Part shown: positions 50,575 through 59,465 of the stretch, piece by piece
How the letters are laid out: each line of letters starts with the position of its first letter
Position numbering within the stretch: the stretch's first letter is position 1
NCBI RefSeq assembly: GCF_014203555.1
Contig: NZ_JACHJH010000001.1
Span: forward strand, 606,013-670,012
Length of the DNA: 64,000 bases
Source: Streptomyces olivoverticillatus
Lineage (GTDB): Bacteria; Actinomycetota; Actinomycetes; Streptomycetales; Streptomycetaceae
Direction: 5' to 3'
Program-made: the position numbers and the translations under genes
The notes under the pieces: model-generated
Database searches by the model: none
What the model saw: only the letters and a program-made list of their open reading frames with translations
Told to the model about the DNA's origin: nothing

Positions 50575-50610
50575 TCGCGGGGCCTGTGCCGACCCATCGG
50601 ACACGCCCTA

Positions 50611-50920
50611 GTACGTACTCACTGCCCCTCCACATGGGAGTCAACTGTCCATAGCTGCAATGGCATTGCGGCAAGCGCGCAGAGGCGTGCTGGTCGGCAC
50701 TCCTTCCAGCGTTGGCCACGCCCCGGGGTCGGTAGGACGACCGCCGGGGTTTGTCGTGGGCCTGTCGCAGCACCCAAGATCACCATTCAGTGACGACGGC
50801 GTGACGCGTGGCGACTGAGTGCACAGCATGCACCCGCATCCCTGTCACTTGCAAGACATGAGAATGCATAGCGTGCATGTGCGAACTGGTCTTGCAGTAG
50901 AGGTAGTTGCCGGACAGAAG
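50611..50920. other. Region upstream of the decayed XRE gene
   Basis: 310 bp of lower GC that hold the 5' part of the MITE-split gene on the minus strand and the promoter region of the XRE gene on the plus strand. Around 50820-50880 there are repeated GCAT/ATGC words (TGCACAGCATGCACCCGCAT, GAATGCATAGCGTGCATG), possibly operator half-sites. Confidence 0.35.
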
Positions 50921-51823
50921 ATGCCTACGGTTCGCCTACGGCGCTTGGCCGGCGAGCTGCGTCGGCTGCGCAAGGGCACAGGGTTGACCAGGGACGACGT
51001 CACAGAGCAGACAGGGCTCAACACAGCGACCTTGTACAGGATCGAGACAGCACGAGTCCGACCGCAGCAGCGGACGTTGACGGCGCTACTCAATCTGTAC
51101 AGAGTCGGCGAGAAACAGCGTGGCGAGATTGTGGCGCTGTCGAAGGGTGCCAGCTCACAGGGCTGACTACGCCCATATCACAGTGAACTGCCCGAGGAAT
51201 GCACTGCATACATCAGCTTTGAGGCCGAGGCATGCGCTGTTCGCAACTACGAAAGCCTCTTCATCCCCGGTTTGTTGCAGACAGAGGACTACGCACGCGC
51301 GGTGATCAAAGGCGTGCTGCCGATGGCAAGCGCGAGAGAAATCGAGCAACGGGTACAGGCGCGGGTCGAACGTCAAGTGGTCCTGGGCAAGGCCGATCCA
51401 CTCAACTTGTGGGCCATCATGGACGAGGCAGCCCTACGACGCACAGTAGGCGGTCCCGAGGTCATGCACGAACAGATGCAACACCTGATAGCGGCAGCCT
51501 CTGAGCCGCATATGACACTACAGGTCATCCCGTTCAGCGCCGGGGCACACGCGGGCATGCCTGGATCGTTCGTGCTCATGAGCTTCCCCGACGTCGAGGA
51601 CCCAGAAATCATCTACATCGACAGCATGGCCGGCGACCTTTTCCTCGAAGCCGAGGCGGACGTCCGTCGGTATGGCGCGATCTTCGACAATCTCCGCGCC
51701 GTGGCACTGAGCCCGGATGATACATCGAACCTGATTGCGTCAGTGGCGAAAGAGCTCCTACAGCAGCGGAAATGGCCAATGCGTCGAGATTGCTTTCCTG
51801 GGCGTGGTGGTGAAAACGCGTGA
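50921..51823 (+). pseudogene. XRE/DUF5753 regulator with an internal stop codon
   Basis: The N-terminal HTH (RLRRLAGELRRLRKGTGLTRDDVTEQTGLNTATLYRIETARVRP) is followed by ALSKGASSQG and a TGA at 51164-51166. The same frame then continues as LRPYHSELPEECTAYISFEAEACAVRNYESLFIPGLLQTEDYARAV through IYIDSMAGDLFLEAEADVRRY, a complete DUF5753 domain. Family members have Trp near this place, so TGG to TGA is the likely change. The result is a free HTH peptide of 81 residues unless the stop is read through. The ATG at 50921 is the probable start. Confidence 0.85.
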
Positions 51824-51923
51824 CAGCAAGAATTCCATCGGTTCGACGGTAACTTTCAGCACCAAGTCTTGGTCGGCGTTCATCGGCCAGGTCCAGTCGG
51901 ACGCTTTCCCACCCGTCGCCTGA
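51735..51923 (+). CDS. DUF397 family protein, overlapping the XRE gene 3' end
   Basis: A 62-residue protein with clear DUF397 features: RQWRKSSYSSGNGQCVEIAFLGVVVKTRDSKNS, then TFSTKSWSAFIGQVQSDAF. The frame opens at TTG 51735 directly after an in-frame TGA; no good ribosome site is seen. Its first 30 codons overlap, in another frame, the C-terminal codons of the DUF5753 gene (SVAKEL...). Because both readings look family-typical at the same bases, a deletion that fused the two genes is suspected. It may be inactive. Confidence 0.65.
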   Translation: MRQWRKSSYSSGNGQCVEIAFLGVVVKTRDSKNSIGSTVTFSTKSWSAFIGQVQSDAFPPVA

Positions 51924-52071
51924 CCCGTCGTGCCCGGTGGCAGCCAGAGGGTGGGTCGGCTCGAACGGCGGCCGCTGCGGCAACAGGGCAGCGAATTGGT
52001 CCCAGGGCTGTTCGATCAGTCACGATGGCAGCACAGGCACAGGTCTCTCCGGTCCTATAGAGCGTCGCTGC

Positions 52072-52962
52072 TCAGCCGAGCCGCGTGCGCAGGTGCTCCA
52101 GTGCCGCTTTGAGCGCGCGCCCGGGCGTGACGGCCAGGTCAGGCTCGACACCGACGCCTTCCCAGTTGGTACCAGTGACCGGGTTGATCGAGCGGGCAGT
52201 GGGGACGGTCACTGTGACGTGCGGGGCGACCGGAATGCGGTCCGTAGGGTGGGCGCCACCTCGGGTGGTCTGGCCGATCAGAGTGGCGCGCTTGAGCACC
52301 TTCAGGTTGTACGCCAGCTCCTCTCCACCGGAGAAAGTGAGGTCGCTGGTCAGCACGGTGACCGGGCGGTCCAGGTAGCGCGGGGCGGCGAGGTGCCCGA
52401 GGGTCCAGTACTGGCGGGTGAACTCAGTGGTCCGTTCGTAGATGTCATTGAGGTGCACCCCGTCGTCAGCGAAGAAGTAGCTGCACCACAGCTGCACGCC
52501 CTCCGGTGAGCCGCCCCGACACTGCCGCAGGTCGATGACCAACGCCTCGGTGGTAGCGAGCAGTTGCATAGCGGCGCCGATCGCGGGACCACCCAGATCG
52601 GCGGGGGCGATCATGCGAAGGTCGAGGTAGCCGATATTGTCGTCGAGCTGCTCCACCCGCCGGATGCCGTAATTGTTCTCCCGGGCGTACCGCGCGAAGC
52701 GTGCACGGGCGACGTCCTCCGGCTCCTCGTCCATCGATTGCGGCTCCTCGGTCCACAACAGCCGCAAATGCTCGTCCGGACATGCCTTCTGGAGGTCGTC
52801 CGTGACGCGCTTGCACAACTCCCGTACGTCCAGTCCCTGATATGCGCCCACGGCCAGCTGGCGCCGGATCGCAGCATCGATGGCAGCTGCCTGTTCGGGG
52901 AAAACGTAACCGGCGGTGATCCGGGCCAGTGCGGCCTCGAGTATCTCGTGATTAGTCGTCAT
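52072..52962 (-). CDS. S41-family (tail-specific-like) peptidase
   Basis: A 296-residue protein. The N-terminal helical domain (NHEILEAALARITAGYVFPEQAAAIDAAIRRQL) and DNIGYLDLRMIAP...ALVIDLRQCRGGSPEGVQLWCSYFF match IRBP-type S41 peptidases. The likely catalytic Ser lies in LTSDLTFSGGEELAYNLKVLKRATLIGQTTRGG. No signal peptide or PDZ domain is visible, so it is probably cytoplasmic, with unknown substrate. No ribosome site is evident before the ATG. It lies in the accessory patch. Confidence 0.83.
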   Translation of the reverse strand: MTTNHEILEAALARITAGYVFPEQAAAIDAAIRRQLAVGAYQGLDVRELCKRVTDDLQKACPDEHLRLLWTEEPQSMDEEPEDVARARFARYARENNYGIRRVEQLDDNIGYLDLRMIAPADLGGPAIGAAMQLLATTEALVIDLRQCRGGSPEGVQLWCSYFFADDGVHLNDIYERTTEFTRQYWTLGHLAAPRYLDRPVTVLTSDLTFSGGEELAYNLKVLKRATLIGQTTRGGAHPTDRIPVAPHVTVTVPTARSINPVTGTNWEGVGVEPDLAVTPGRALKAALEHLRTRLG

Positions 52963-53337
52963 GCGCGCGATGGTAGGTCCGGGTCGAATGGATGCCCAGC
53001 GGATTTCACGGCCGCTTCTTCAGCTACCGCCCCCGCCCAGGCCGTCGCCGACTGCCTCGGCGATGCGACCACCCAGCGTTGCGCGCTGTGCGACGACCCG
53101 GTGAAGACCACCCGCCTCGTCCAGACCACCTACCTGCGCAACCTCTAAAGCGGCGGGCGACGCAGCTACGACTCCACCGAGACGGACAACCACGCGGGGC
53201 CTCAATCCGCTCTCACCCGTTCTACGTCCGGTCACCCACCCGACGTACGCCCAGCGGCCAGCGCGTCCTCGCTCTACGTGCAGCACCGGCCCCGCCCAGG
53301 GGGACGTGAAAGGGCAGGCCCGGGGAACAACCCCACC
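52963..53337. other. Intergenic region with a gene remnant
   Basis: 375 bp between the S41 peptidase and D-aminoacylase genes. On the plus strand a strongly GC-biased frame ends at TAA 53148 (QAVADCLGDATTQRCALCDDPVKTTRLVQTTYLRNL). It carries a CxxC pair but has no credible start in coding context, so it looks like the 3' remnant of a lost gene. The rest shows no gene or clear terminator. Confidence 0.4.
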
Positions 53338-54951
53338 ATGGACACCGTGTTGCGCAACGCGACCGTCATCGACGGCACCGGTGAGACCCCGCCCTACCGT
53401 GCCGACGTCGGCCTGGCCGAAGGCCGGATCGCCGCCATCTGCCGCGAGGGCCGCGGCGGCGGCAAGAGGCCCAGCGGACGCCGGGTGATCGACGCCCAAG
53501 GCCTCGCCCTGAGCCCCGGCTTCATCGACATGCACGCCCACAGCGACCTCGCCCTTCTCGCCGACCCCGCCCACGAGGCCAAGGCCGCACAGGGCGTCAC
53601 CCTCGAAGTCCTCGGCCAGGACGGCCTGTCGTACGCGCCCGTCGACGACCGCACCCTCGACGAGGTGCGCACCCGGATCACCGGGTGGAACGGCGACGGG
53701 CGCGACGTCGCCTTCGACTGGCGGACCGTCGGCGAGTACCTGGACCGCCTCGACCGCGGCGTCGCAGTCAACGCCGCCTACCTCGTCCCGCAGGGCACGG
53801 TCCGGATGCTCGCCGTCGGGTGGGAGGACCGGCCCGCCACCGCCGCCGAGACCGGGCACATGAGGCGTCTGGTGGCCGAGGGGCTGGAGCAGGGGGCCGT
53901 AGGGCTCTCCTCCGGGCTCACCTACCCGCCCGGCATGTACGCCGACGACGCCGAACTGACCGAGCTGTGCCGGGTCGTGGCCCGCTACGGCGGCTACTAC
54001 TGCCCGCACCACCGCTCGTACGGCGCGGGCGCGATCCGGGCGTACGGAGAGGTGATCGCCCTCGCCCGCGGCGCGGGCTGCGCGCTGCACCTGGCCCACG
54101 CCGTCATGAACTTCCCCGAGAACGCGTGCCGCGCCCCCGAGCTGCTCGCCCTGCTGGACTCGGCCCTCGCGGAGGGCTGCGACATCACCCTCGACACCTA
54201 CCCCTACACCCCCGGCTGCACCACACTCGCCGCGCTCCTACCGGGCTGGGTGAGCGCGGGCGGACCGGATGCGGTGCTCGCGCGGCTGCGCGACGACGCG
54301 ACGGCCGCGCGCATCCGGCACGCGCTGGAGGCGGAGGGGTCGGACGGCTGCCACGGGACGAGAGTCGACTGGGAGACCGTCGAGATCTCGGGGGTCGCCA
54401 CGCCCGGCCTGGCGGCGTCGTATACGGGGAAGACCATCGCCCGCGCCGCCCGCGAGCGCGGCGAGGAGCCGTGGGCCACCGCCCGGCGACTGCTGATCGA
54501 GGACCGGCTGGGGACGACGATGCTGCACCACGTCGGGGACGAGGGGAACGTCCGCACGATCATGCGACACCGGGTGCACACGGGCGGCAGCGACGGCATC
54601 CTGCACGGCGCGAAGCCGCACCCGCGCGCCTTCGGCACATTTCCGCACTACCTCGGGCGGTACGTCCGTGAACTGGGCGTTCTCTCTCTGGAGGAGTGCG
54701 TGGCGCATCTCACGTCGCGCCCGGCGGCCCGGCTGAGGCTGCCGGACCGGGGTCTCGTACGGGAGGGATACCGTGCCGATCTCGTTCTCTTCGATCCGGA
54801 CACGGTGGCCGCCGGCTCCACTTTCGAAGCCCCTCGCGCACTTCCGACCGGCATTCCTTATGTCCTGATTGCCGGACGCTTTGTGATGGAAGACGGGCGC
54901 CGGACAGACGTCCTGGCGGGCCGCTCGGTGCGACGCGCGCCCGCGGCTTAA
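53338..54951 (+). CDS. N-acyl-D-amino-acid deacylase (D-aminoacylase)
   Basis: A 537-residue amidohydrolase. The metal-binding HxH is in PGFIDMHAHSDLALL; further family residues are QGVTLEVLGQDGLSYAP, the His pairs in YYCPHHRSYG and LHLAHAVMNF, and the catalytic Asp in HTGGSDGILHGAKPHPRAFGTFP. It hydrolyses N-acyl-D-amino acids to free D-amino acids. It fits functionally with the D-amino-acid PLP enzyme at 48.8-50.0 kb. The ATG has only a weak GGGGAA upstream. Confidence 0.9.
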   Translation: MDTVLRNATVIDGTGETPPYRADVGLAEGRIAAICREGRGGGKRPSGRRVIDAQGLALSPGFIDMHAHSDLALLADPAHEAKAAQGVTLEVLGQDGLSYAPVDDRTLDEVRTRITGWNGDGRDVAFDWRTVGEYLDRLDRGVAVNAAYLVPQGTVRMLAVGWEDRPATAAETGHMRRLVAEGLEQGAVGLSSGLTYPPGMYADDAELTELCRVVARYGGYYCPHHRSYGAGAIRAYGEVIALARGAGCALHLAHAVMNFPENACRAPELLALLDSALAEGCDITLDTYPYTPGCTTLAALLPGWVSAGGPDAVLARLRDDATAARIRHALEAEGSDGCHGTRVDWETVEISGVATPGLAASYTGKTIARAARERGEEPWATARRLLIEDRLGTTMLHHVGDEGNVRTIMRHRVHTGGSDGILHGAKPHPRAFGTFPHYLGRYVRELGVLSLEECVAHLTSRPAARLRLPDRGLVREGYRADLVLFDPDTVAAGSTFEAPRALPTGIPYVLIAGRFVMEDGRRTDVLAGRSVRRAPAA

Positions 54952-55037
54952 ACGGAGACGTACGGCCGGTTTCCTGTTTCGTTCCTGTGACGGAAATCCG
55001 CGCGCGGTCGCCGTGGGGCGACCGTAGGGTTGCCGTC

Positions 55038-56246
55038 ATGCAGGTGATCCAGTCAACGAAGCTCGCCAACGTCTGCTACGAAATCCGTGGCCCGGTACTC
55101 GAGGAGGCCATGCGGCTCGAGGCAGCAGGTCACCGCATCCTCAAGCTCAACACCGGCAACCCCGCCACCTTCGGTTTCGAGTGCCCTCCGGAGATCCTGG
55201 AGGACATGCTGCGCAACGTCGGCGACGCCCACGGCTACGGCGACGCCAAGGGGCTGCTCTCGGCCCGGCGCGCGGTGGTGCAGCACTACGAGACCAAGGG
55301 CATCGAGCTGTCGGTCGAGGACGTCTACCTCGGCAACGGCGTCTCCGAGCTGATCCAGATGTCGATGCAGGCCCTGCTCGACGACGGCGACGAGGTGCTC
55401 GTACCGGCCCCGGACTACCCCTTGTGGACGGCCTCGGTCTCCCTGGCGGGCGGCACGGCCGTGCACTACCGCTGCGACGAGCAGGCGGACTGGATGCCGG
55501 ACCTCGCCGACATCGAGCGCAAGGTCACCGACCGCACCAAGGCCATCGTCATCATCAACCCCAACAACCCCACGGGTGCCGTCTACGACGACGAGATGCT
55601 GCGCGGGCTGACCGAGATCGCCCGCCGCCACAACCTGATCGTCTGCTCCGACGAGATCTACGACAAGATCCTCTACGACGGCGTCACGCACACCCCGACC
55701 GCCGCCATCGCCCCCGACCTGCTGACCCTCACCTTCAACGGCCTGTCCAAGTCCTACCGGGTGGCGGGCTACCGCAGCGGCTGGATGGCGGTCTGCGGCC
55801 CGAAGGCCCACGCGGACAGCTACATCGAGGGGCTGACGATCCTCGCCAACATGCGGCTGTGCGCCAACATGCCGGCCCAGCACGCGGTGGCCACGGCGCT
55901 CGGCGGACGCCAGTCGATCAACGACCTGGTGCTGCCCGGCGGACGGCTGCTGGAGCAGCGCGACGTGGCGTACGAGCTGCTGACGCAGATCCCCGGCGTC
56001 AGCTGCGTCAAGCCCAAGGGCGCGCTCTACGCCTTCCCCCGGCTCGACCCCAAGGTCTACAAGATCAAGGACGACCGGCAGATGGTGCTGGACCTGCTCC
56101 GCGCCGAGAAGATCATGGTCGTCCACGGCACGGGCTTCAACTGGCCGGAGCCGGACCACTTCCGACTGGTCACCCTGCCGAACGCGAAGGACCTGACGGA
56201 CGCGGTGACGCGCATCGGCAACTTCCTGGACGGCTACGGCCAATAG
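55038..56246 (+). CDS. PLP-dependent aminotransferase (alanine transaminase AlaA-like)
   Basis: A 402-residue class I aminotransferase. The PLP Lys is in TFNGLSKSYRVAGYRSGWM; VIINPNNPTGAVYDDEML and VCSDEIYDKILYDG supply cofactor-binding Asn, Asp and Tyr. The N-terminus QVIQSTKLANVCYEIRGPVLEEAMRLEAAGHRILKLNTGNPATFGF closely resembles E. coli AlaA-type enzymes, which interconvert alanine/pyruvate and glutamate/2-oxoglutarate. ATG at 55038. The 3' end carries an 18-bp tandem duplication of its last codons (GACGGCTACGGCCAATA). Confidence 0.92.
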   Translation: MQVIQSTKLANVCYEIRGPVLEEAMRLEAAGHRILKLNTGNPATFGFECPPEILEDMLRNVGDAHGYGDAKGLLSARRAVVQHYETKGIELSVEDVYLGNGVSELIQMSMQALLDDGDEVLVPAPDYPLWTASVSLAGGTAVHYRCDEQADWMPDLADIERKVTDRTKAIVIINPNNPTGAVYDDEMLRGLTEIARRHNLIVCSDEIYDKILYDGVTHTPTAAIAPDLLTLTFNGLSKSYRVAGYRSGWMAVCGPKAHADSYIEGLTILANMRLCANMPAQHAVATALGGRQSINDLVLPGGRLLEQRDVAYELLTQIPGVSCVKPKGALYAFPRLDPKVYKIKDDRQMVLDLLRAEKIMVVHGTGFNWPEPDHFRLVTLPNAKDLTDAVTRIGNFLDGYGQ

Positions 56247-56286
56247 ACGGCTACGGCCAATAACGGGGGCAGCCAATAACGGGGAG

Positions 56287-56334
56287 TGCCCCTGACGTCG
56301 GAACCGCGTGCGGCGCGGTCCGACGTCAGGGGCA
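56287..56334. terminator. Bidirectional terminator
   Basis: A 16-bp perfect stem TGCCCCTGACGTCGGA / TCCGACGTCAGGGGCA enclosing a second small hairpin lies between the converging aminotransferase and PEPCK genes. Confidence 0.9.
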
Positions 56335-56346
56335 GAGCCCGGCCGG

Positions 56347-58167
56347 TCAGCCCAGGCGCTTGACCAGCGCGCGGTACTCGTCCCAGATCTCCTTCGGCGT
56401 GTGGTCGCCGAAGGTGTTGAGGTGCTCGGGCACCAGGGCCGCCTCCTCGCGCCAGACGTCCTTGTCGACGGTGAGCAGGAAGTCGAGGTCGCCCTCGCTC
56501 AGGTTCAGCCCGTCGGTGTCGAGGGCATCGCGGGTCGGCAGGATGCCGATCGGGGTCTCGACGCCCTCGGCCTTGCCGTCCAGCCGCTCGACGATCCACT
56601 TCAGGACGCGGCTGTTCTCGCCGAAGCCGGGCCAGACGAACTTGCCCGCGTCGTTCTTGCGGAACCAGTTGACGTAGTAGATCTTCGGCAGCTTGGCCTG
56701 GTCCTTGCCCTGGCCCACCTTGACCCAGTGACCCATGTAGTCACCCATGTTGTAGCCGCAGAACGGCAGCATGGCGAACGGGTCGCGGCGCAGCTCGCCG
56801 ACCTTGCCCTCGGCGGCGGCGGTCTTCTCGGAGGCCACGTTGGCACCGAGGAAGACGCCGTGCTGCCAGTCGAAGGACTCGGTCACCAGCGGCACGGCCG
56901 AGGCGCGGCGGCCGCCGAAGAGGATCGCCGAGATCGGCACGCCCTTGGGGTCCTCCCACTCGGGCGCGATGATCGGGCACTGCGAGGCGGGGACGGTGAA
57001 GCGGGCGTTGGGGTGGGCGGCCGGGGTCCCGGAGGCCGGGGTCCAGTCGTTGCCCTTCCAGTCCGTGAGGTGCGCGGGCTGCTCCTCGGTCATGCCCTCC
57101 CACCACACGTCGCCGTCGTCGGTGAGGGCGACGTTGGTGAAGACGGAGTTGCCCCACATGGTCTTCATCGCGTTGGCGTTGGTGTGCTCGCCGGTGCCGG
57201 GGGCGACGCCGAAGAAGCCGGCCTCGGGGTTGATGGCGTACAGGCGGCCGTCCTCGCCGAAGCGCATCCAGGCGATGTCGTCGCCGATGGTCTCCACGGT
57301 CCAGCCCGAGATGGTGGGCTCGAGCATGGCGAGGTTGGTCTTGCCGCAGGCGCTCGGGAACGCGGCGGCGACGTACTTCGCCTCGCCCTGCGGCGGGGTG
57401 AGCTTGAGGATGAGCATGTGCTCGGCCAGCCAGCCCTCGTCGCGGGCCATGACGGAGGCGATGCGCAGGGCGTAGCACTTCTTGCCCAGCAGGGCGTTGC
57501 CGCCGTAGCCGGAGCCGTAGGACCAGATCTCGCGGTCCTCGGGGAAGTGCGAGATGTACTTGGTGGTGTTGCACGGCCACGGGACGTCGGCCTCGCCCTC
57601 GGCGAGCGGCGCGCCGAGGGTGTGGACGGCCTTGACGAAGAAGCCGTCGGTGCCGAGCTCGTCGAGGACGGCCTGGCCCATGCGGGTCATGGTGCGCATC
57701 GAGACGGCGACGTAGGCGGAGTCGGTGATCTCGACGCCGATCGCGGACAGCGACGAGCCGAGCGGGCCCATGCAGAAGGGCACGACGTACATGGTGCGGC
57801 CGCGCATCGAGCCGCGGAAGATGCCCTGCTCACCGGCGAAGATCTCCCGCATCTCGGCGGGGGCCTTCCAGTGGTTGGTCGGGCCCGCGTCCTCCTCCTT
57901 CTCGGAGCAGATGAAGGTGCGGTCCTCCACGCGCGCCACGTCGCTGGGGTCGGAGGCGGCGTAGTACGAGTTCGGGCGCTTGACCGGGTCGAGCTTCTTG
58001 AAGGTGCCCTTGGCGACGAGCTCCCCGCACAGGCGCTCGTACTCGGCCTCGGAGCCGTCGCACCAGACCACCCGGTCCGGCTGGGTGAGGGCGGCGATCT
58101 CGTCGACCCAGGAGATCAGCTCCTGGTGGTTGGTGGGGGTAGTGGGAGCCGCACTGCTGCGCGCCAC
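56347..58167 (-). CDS. pckG: Phosphoenolpyruvate carboxykinase (GTP)
   Basis: A 606-residue GTP-dependent PEPCK that converts oxaloacetate to PEP in gluconeogenesis and anaplerosis. Signature [16 protein letters not shown] is the kinase-1a loop with the reactive Cys typical of the GTP class. Metal and substrate residues appear in [23 protein letters not shown], and the guanine-binding region in [23 protein letters not shown] 58167 is preferred, with GGAG 5 nt upstream; longer in-frame starts have no ribosome site. Confidence 0.96.
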   Translation of the reverse strand: MARSSAAPTTPTNHQELISWVDEIAALTQPDRVVWCDGSEAEYERLCGELVAKGTFKKLDPVKRPNSYYAASDPSDVARVEDRTFICSEKEEDAGPTNHWKAPAEMREIFAGEQGIFRGSMRGRTMYVVPFCMGPLGSSLSAIGVEITDSAYVAVSMRTMTRMGQAVLDELGTDGFFVKAVHTLGAPLAEGEADVPWPCNTTKYISHFPEDREIWSYGSGYGGNALLGKKCYALRIASVMARDEGWLAEHMLILKLTPPQGEAKYVAAAFPSACGKTNLAMLEPTISGWTVETIGDDIAWMRFGEDGRLYAINPEAGFFGVAPGTGEHTNANAMKTMWGNSVFTNVALTDDGDVWWEGMTEEQPAHLTDWKGNDWTPASGTPAAHPNARFTVPASQCPIIAPEWEDPKGVPISAILFGGRRASAVPLVTESFDWQHGVFLGANVASEKTAAAEGKVGELRRDPFAMLPFCGYNMGDYMGHWVKVGQGKDQAKLPKIYYVNWFRKNDAGKFVWPGFGENSRVLKWIVERLDGKAEGVETPIGILPTRDALDTDGLNLSEGDLDFLLTVDKDVWREEAALVPEHLNTFGDHTPKEIWDEYRALVKRLG

Positions 58168-58420
58168 GATCGCTCCGTCCCGCCGGAACCCGCTGTCCGG
58201 CGTCAGATGTTGAGGGTGGAACGGACCCGGTTCACTCCGGTGTGTCCGCCTCTTCACTTGGTTGCCCCTTGGGGGCTGCGACCCAGACGCTTCGTGACCG
58301 CTCATCCGGTGCCGCCCGCACTCATTTGATCATCCGACTCCTCCGGGGATCTGTCCAGGGGGCACCCCCGTGACCATCGCCACGTGATACCGGTCCGTAA
58401 CCTACGGTGCCGTAGGTAGC

Positions 58421-59131
58421 ATGACCTGCATGACTTCCGCGCCCGACGCAGCGCGCACCGCGCCTTCCGCCCCCGCCGCGCCCCTCGCGACGGCCCCGGT
58501 CAAGCCGCGGCTGCGCGGCTGGCTGCACGCCGGGATGTTCCCCGCCGTACTGATCTCCGGCGTCTTCCTGACGGCCCTGGCCGACAGCACCCGCGGCCGG
58601 ATCGCGTGCGCCGTCTACGTGCTCAGCGCCTGCCTGCTGTTCGGCATCAGCGCCCTCTACCACCGCGGCGACTGGTCCCCGCGGACCACCGCCGTGCTGC
58701 GCCGTCTCGACCACGCCAACATCTTTCTGATCATCGCGGGCACGTACACCCCGCTGACCATGCTGCTGATCCCCGGCACCCGCGGGCAGGTGCTGCTGTG
58801 GGCGGTGTGGGGCGCCGCGGTCGCGGGCATCGCCTTCCGCGTCTTCTGGGTCGGCGCGCCGCGCTGGCTCTACCTCCCCTGCTACATCGCCATGGGCTGG
58901 GCCGCCGTCTTCTTCCTGCCCGACTTCCTGCGCAGGGGCGGCATCGCCGTCCTCGTCCTGGTGATCGTCGGCGGCCTGCTCTACAGCGTGGGCGGCGTGA
59001 TCTACGGGATCAAGAAGCCCAACCCTTCACCGCGGTGGTTCGGCTTCCACGAGGTCTTCCACTCGCTCACGCTGGCCGCCTTCATCACGCACTACGTGGG
59101 CATCTCGCTGGTGGCCTATTCGCACGCCTGA
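58421..59131 (+). CDS. Hemolysin III / PAQR-family membrane protein
   Basis: A 236-residue seven-helix membrane protein of the hemolysin III (TrhA/YqfA) family. Conserved metal-site residues are visible in SALYHRGDW, LRRLDHANIFLIIAGTYTPLTML and FHEVFHSLTLAAFITHYVGISL. Bacterial members affect membrane lipid homeostasis; a true haemolytic role is unproven. ATG 58421 or 58430 could start; AGG precedes the first. A small minus-strand gene overlaps its last 105 bp. Confidence 0.88.
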   Translation: MTCMTSAPDAARTAPSAPAAPLATAPVKPRLRGWLHAGMFPAVLISGVFLTALADSTRGRIACAVYVLSACLLFGISALYHRGDWSPRTTAVLRRLDHANIFLIIAGTYTPLTMLLIPGTRGQVLLWAVWGAAVAGIAFRVFWVGAPRWLYLPCYIAMGWAAVFFLPDFLRRGGIAVLVLVIVGGLLYSVGGVIYGIKKPNPSPRWFGFHEVFHSLTLAAFITHYVGISLVAYSHA

Positions 59132-59350
59132 CGCGGGCCGACCGGCCCGGAAGCCGACACGGAACAGGGCGCCCGGCAGCCCGCGCGCCCTCCCGCCCGG
59201 CCGCGGCCGCGAGGCCGCGGACACCCGCCAGGCCAGCGCGCCCACCCCGGCACCCACCACGGCCAGCACCGCGAGCTCCCCCGCGAGCACATAACCCCCG
59301 ACGCACAGCGCCGCGACCAGCAAGGCCACGACATTTGCAGCGGCACCCAT
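59027..59350 (-). CDS. Small hypothetical membrane protein
   Basis: A 107-residue protein. Two N-terminal helices (NVVALLVAALCVGGYVLAG and LAVLAVVGAGVGALAW) are followed by an Arg/Gly-rich cytoplasmic tail. GGAGGGG lies 9 nt before the ATG. Its last 35 codons run antisense through the 3' end of the hemolysin III-like gene, so the true C-terminus may be shorter by frameshift or the tail may be poorly conserved. Function unknown. Confidence 0.55.
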   Translation of the reverse strand: MGAAANVVALLVAALCVGGYVLAGELAVLAVVGAGVGALAWRVSAASRPRPGGRARGLPGALFRVGFRAGRPASGVRIGHQRDAHVVRDEGGQRERVEDLVEAEPPR

Positions 59351-59413
59351 CACCGATCACCCCTCCGATCTCACTGATCGGACCCCTGCCCCGCACATAG
59401 CGTCACACACCCC

Positions 59414-59426
59414 ACTGACAATCAGT
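59414..59426. promoter_or_regulatory. Inverted repeat upstream of the TetR gene
   Basis: ACTGA-CAA-TCAGT is a perfect 5+3+5 dyad inside a wider imperfect one (TCACACA...TGTGTCA), about 40 bp before the tetR start. It is a natural candidate for TetR autoregulation. Confidence 0.5.
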
Positions 59427-59465
59427 GTGTCATCAAGGATCCGGCGGACGGCCGGCACAAGATCG

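Larger units (their letters stand above)
50409..50610. mobile_element. MITE, copy 2, with nested hairpin repeats
   Basis: A 202-bp element bounded by TA on both sides. The 20-bp perfect terminal repeats are TAGGGCGTGTCCGATGGGTC and its complement. The core (for example CGCGTACTGGGCGTAC, GTTATGCGACAACGCGGCGA) matches copy 1 at 41253-41416 in inverse orientation. It is about 38 bp longer because two 32-33 bp hairpin repeats occupy sites where copy 1 has shorter unrelated sequence. No transposase is encoded. Confidence 0.88.
50346..50773 (-). pseudogene. Small gene split by MITE copy 2
   Basis: On the minus strand the frame ending ...YGQLTPMWRGSEYVL is open up to the element at 50610 and resumes after 50409 as VPTPHGLNIVRQPHAGEADQ followed by TGA. 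Removing the element and one TA joins them in frame (codons GAG TAC GTA CTA GTG CCC), giving a continuous C-terminus. The 200-bp insertion is not a multiple of three, and the frame stops within the element, so the product is truncated. The original start is unclear; a GTG at 50719 is one option. Family not recognised. Confidence 0.55.

Noticed and set aside
50641..50829. Separate 62-residue minus-strand gene before the MITE
   Set aside because: Poor codon bias and no ribosome site. The overlapping frame that rejoins across the MITE explains this stretch better.
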